A stretch of 64,000 nt of DNA, from positions 620,001 to 684,000 of the forward strand of contig CAWJKU010000001.1 of assembly GCA_963843535.1 (NCBI GenBank), in the 5' to 3' direction. The notes under the pieces are model-generated. The model did no database searches, was not told where the DNA came from, and saw nothing but the letters and a program-made list of their open reading frames with translations. Below are positions 63,519 through 64,000 of this stretch, piece by piece (position 1 is the stretch's first letter; each line of letters begins with the position of its first letter). The DNA comes from CAVUNY01 sp963843535 (lineage in GTDB: Bacteria; Chloroflexota; Anaerolineae; Anaerolineales; Anaerolineaceae). A program made the translations under genes and the position numbers.

Positions 63519-64000
63519 CTAGACCTTCAAGCCGGCTAGAATCTGGGCAAGATGCACCCCTTCCAGACTGGGCAGCACCAAATTTGCGGCCCCCACGCGC
63601 TCAACCGGGCCAAGTCCCAGGGTCAGCATTCCGGCATCCATGCCGGCTGTAATTCCCACCTCCGCGTCTTCTACCACCACGCATTCAGCAGGCTGCATCC
63701 CCAGGGCCTTAGCAGCCTCCAGGAACAGGTCTGGGGCAGGTTTGCTCCGGGCGGGGGTATTACCATCCACCACGGCGTCGATCGCCGCGCCGATCTTGAG
63801 CCGCTCAAGCACCAGCGGGGCATTTTTACTGGCGGATGCGATCGCGATCAAAAAACCTGCGGCGCGCAGCTCGGCTAATAAGTCGACTGCCCCCGGAAGC
63901 AAGTTGGCAGGCGTCATGCGGTCCACGAGCTCCAGGTAATAGCTGTTCTTGCGCTCCATCCAGGCCTGGGCGGTCTCCTCGGATATGGGCTTGCCCTTGA
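63519..64000 (-). CDS. pgmB: Beta-phosphoglucomutase-like HAD hydrolase (partial, runs off right edge)
   Basis: The frame is open from base 64000 to the TAG at 63519; about 160 C-terminal residues are visible and the N-terminal nucleophile Asp is outside. Present are the cap-to-core region (LLPGAVDLLAELRAAG), motif II Ser in IASASKNAPLVLERL, the Lys of KPAPDLFLEAAK and the motif-III acidic pair in VVVEDAEVGI. This set, especially SASKNA and AVVDGN, matches beta-phosphoglucomutase, which turns beta-glucose-1-phosphate into glucose-6-phosphate. A GH65-type phosphorylase often lies next to it and may follow beyond the window. Confidence 0.83.
   Translation of the reverse strand, partial: KGKPISEETAQAWMERKNSYYLELVDRMTPANLLPGAVDLLAELRAAGFLIAIASASKNAPLVLERLKIGAAIDAVVDGNTPARSKPAPDLFLEAAKALGMQPAECVVVEDAEVGITAGMDAGMLTLGLGPVERVGAANLVLPSLEGVHLAQILAGLKV

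Overview
The window looks like part of a Chloroflexota genome, most likely class Anaerolineae. The main clues are a complete actABCDEF (alternative complex III) operon, a universal-stress-protein/glucosyl-3-phosphoglycerate synthase fusion, a BTAD-AAA-TPR regulator, and membrane modules that I recall from Chloroflexota sensor kinases. No rRNA, tRNA, CRISPR array, transposase or phage gene was seen. This assignment rests on gene content, not on a database search.

Layout. 1-5014 (minus): an ABC efflux permease cut by the left edge, its membrane-fusion lipoprotein, and a GT39 glycosyltransferase. 5215-12039 (plus): a compatible-solute operon in which a GT4 glycosyltransferase, USP-GpgS, GpgP phosphatase, a GH13_18 phosphorylase and a second GT4 enzyme probably make and recycle glucosylglycerate. 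12049-14120 (minus): two sugar-acid dehydratase-like genes with a 4-base ATGA overlap. 14309-18320 (plus): an MscS-type channel, a DegV protein and a lipoprotein. 18520-22786: 2-oxoglutarate dehydrogenase E1 and E2. 22980-27072: a MarR regulator and a heterodimeric ABC exporter. 27303-37001 (minus): a LacI-controlled Opp-type sugar transporter operon ending in a GH3 beta-glucosidase. 37252-44669 (minus): the act operon for a quinol-oxidising respiratory complex; actB, actC and actD carry about ten single-base frameshifts. 45123-46907 (minus): a decayed two-component pair. 47012-50123: arsC, surE, a DedA-like gene and a phosphodiester glycosidase.

The most unusual region is 50181-61195. A large BTAD-AAA-TPR activator (minus) faces a plus-strand cluster: a small membrane protein, four tandem paralogous multi-TM proteins that end where a sensor kinase would continue, a GAF-PP2C-HATPase protein (phosphatase and anti-sigma-type kinase in one chain) and two STAS antagonists. 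Near-identical 11-base direct repeats, the arrangement known for SARP/BTAD activators, sit just upstream of a -10-like hexamer in front of both the membrane-protein array (53185-53217) and the phosphatase-STAS unit (58762-58806). I infer one signalling system, with membrane sensors feeding a partner switch under control of the BTAD activator. The window ends with an orphan protein, a phytoene-desaturase-like flavoprotein and a truncated beta-phosphoglucomutase.

Together the genes suggest a heterotroph that imports and hydrolyses beta-glucosides, runs an oxidative TCA step, respires through complex III's alternative, and adapts to osmotic stress with glycosylglycerate solutes and mechanosensitive channels.
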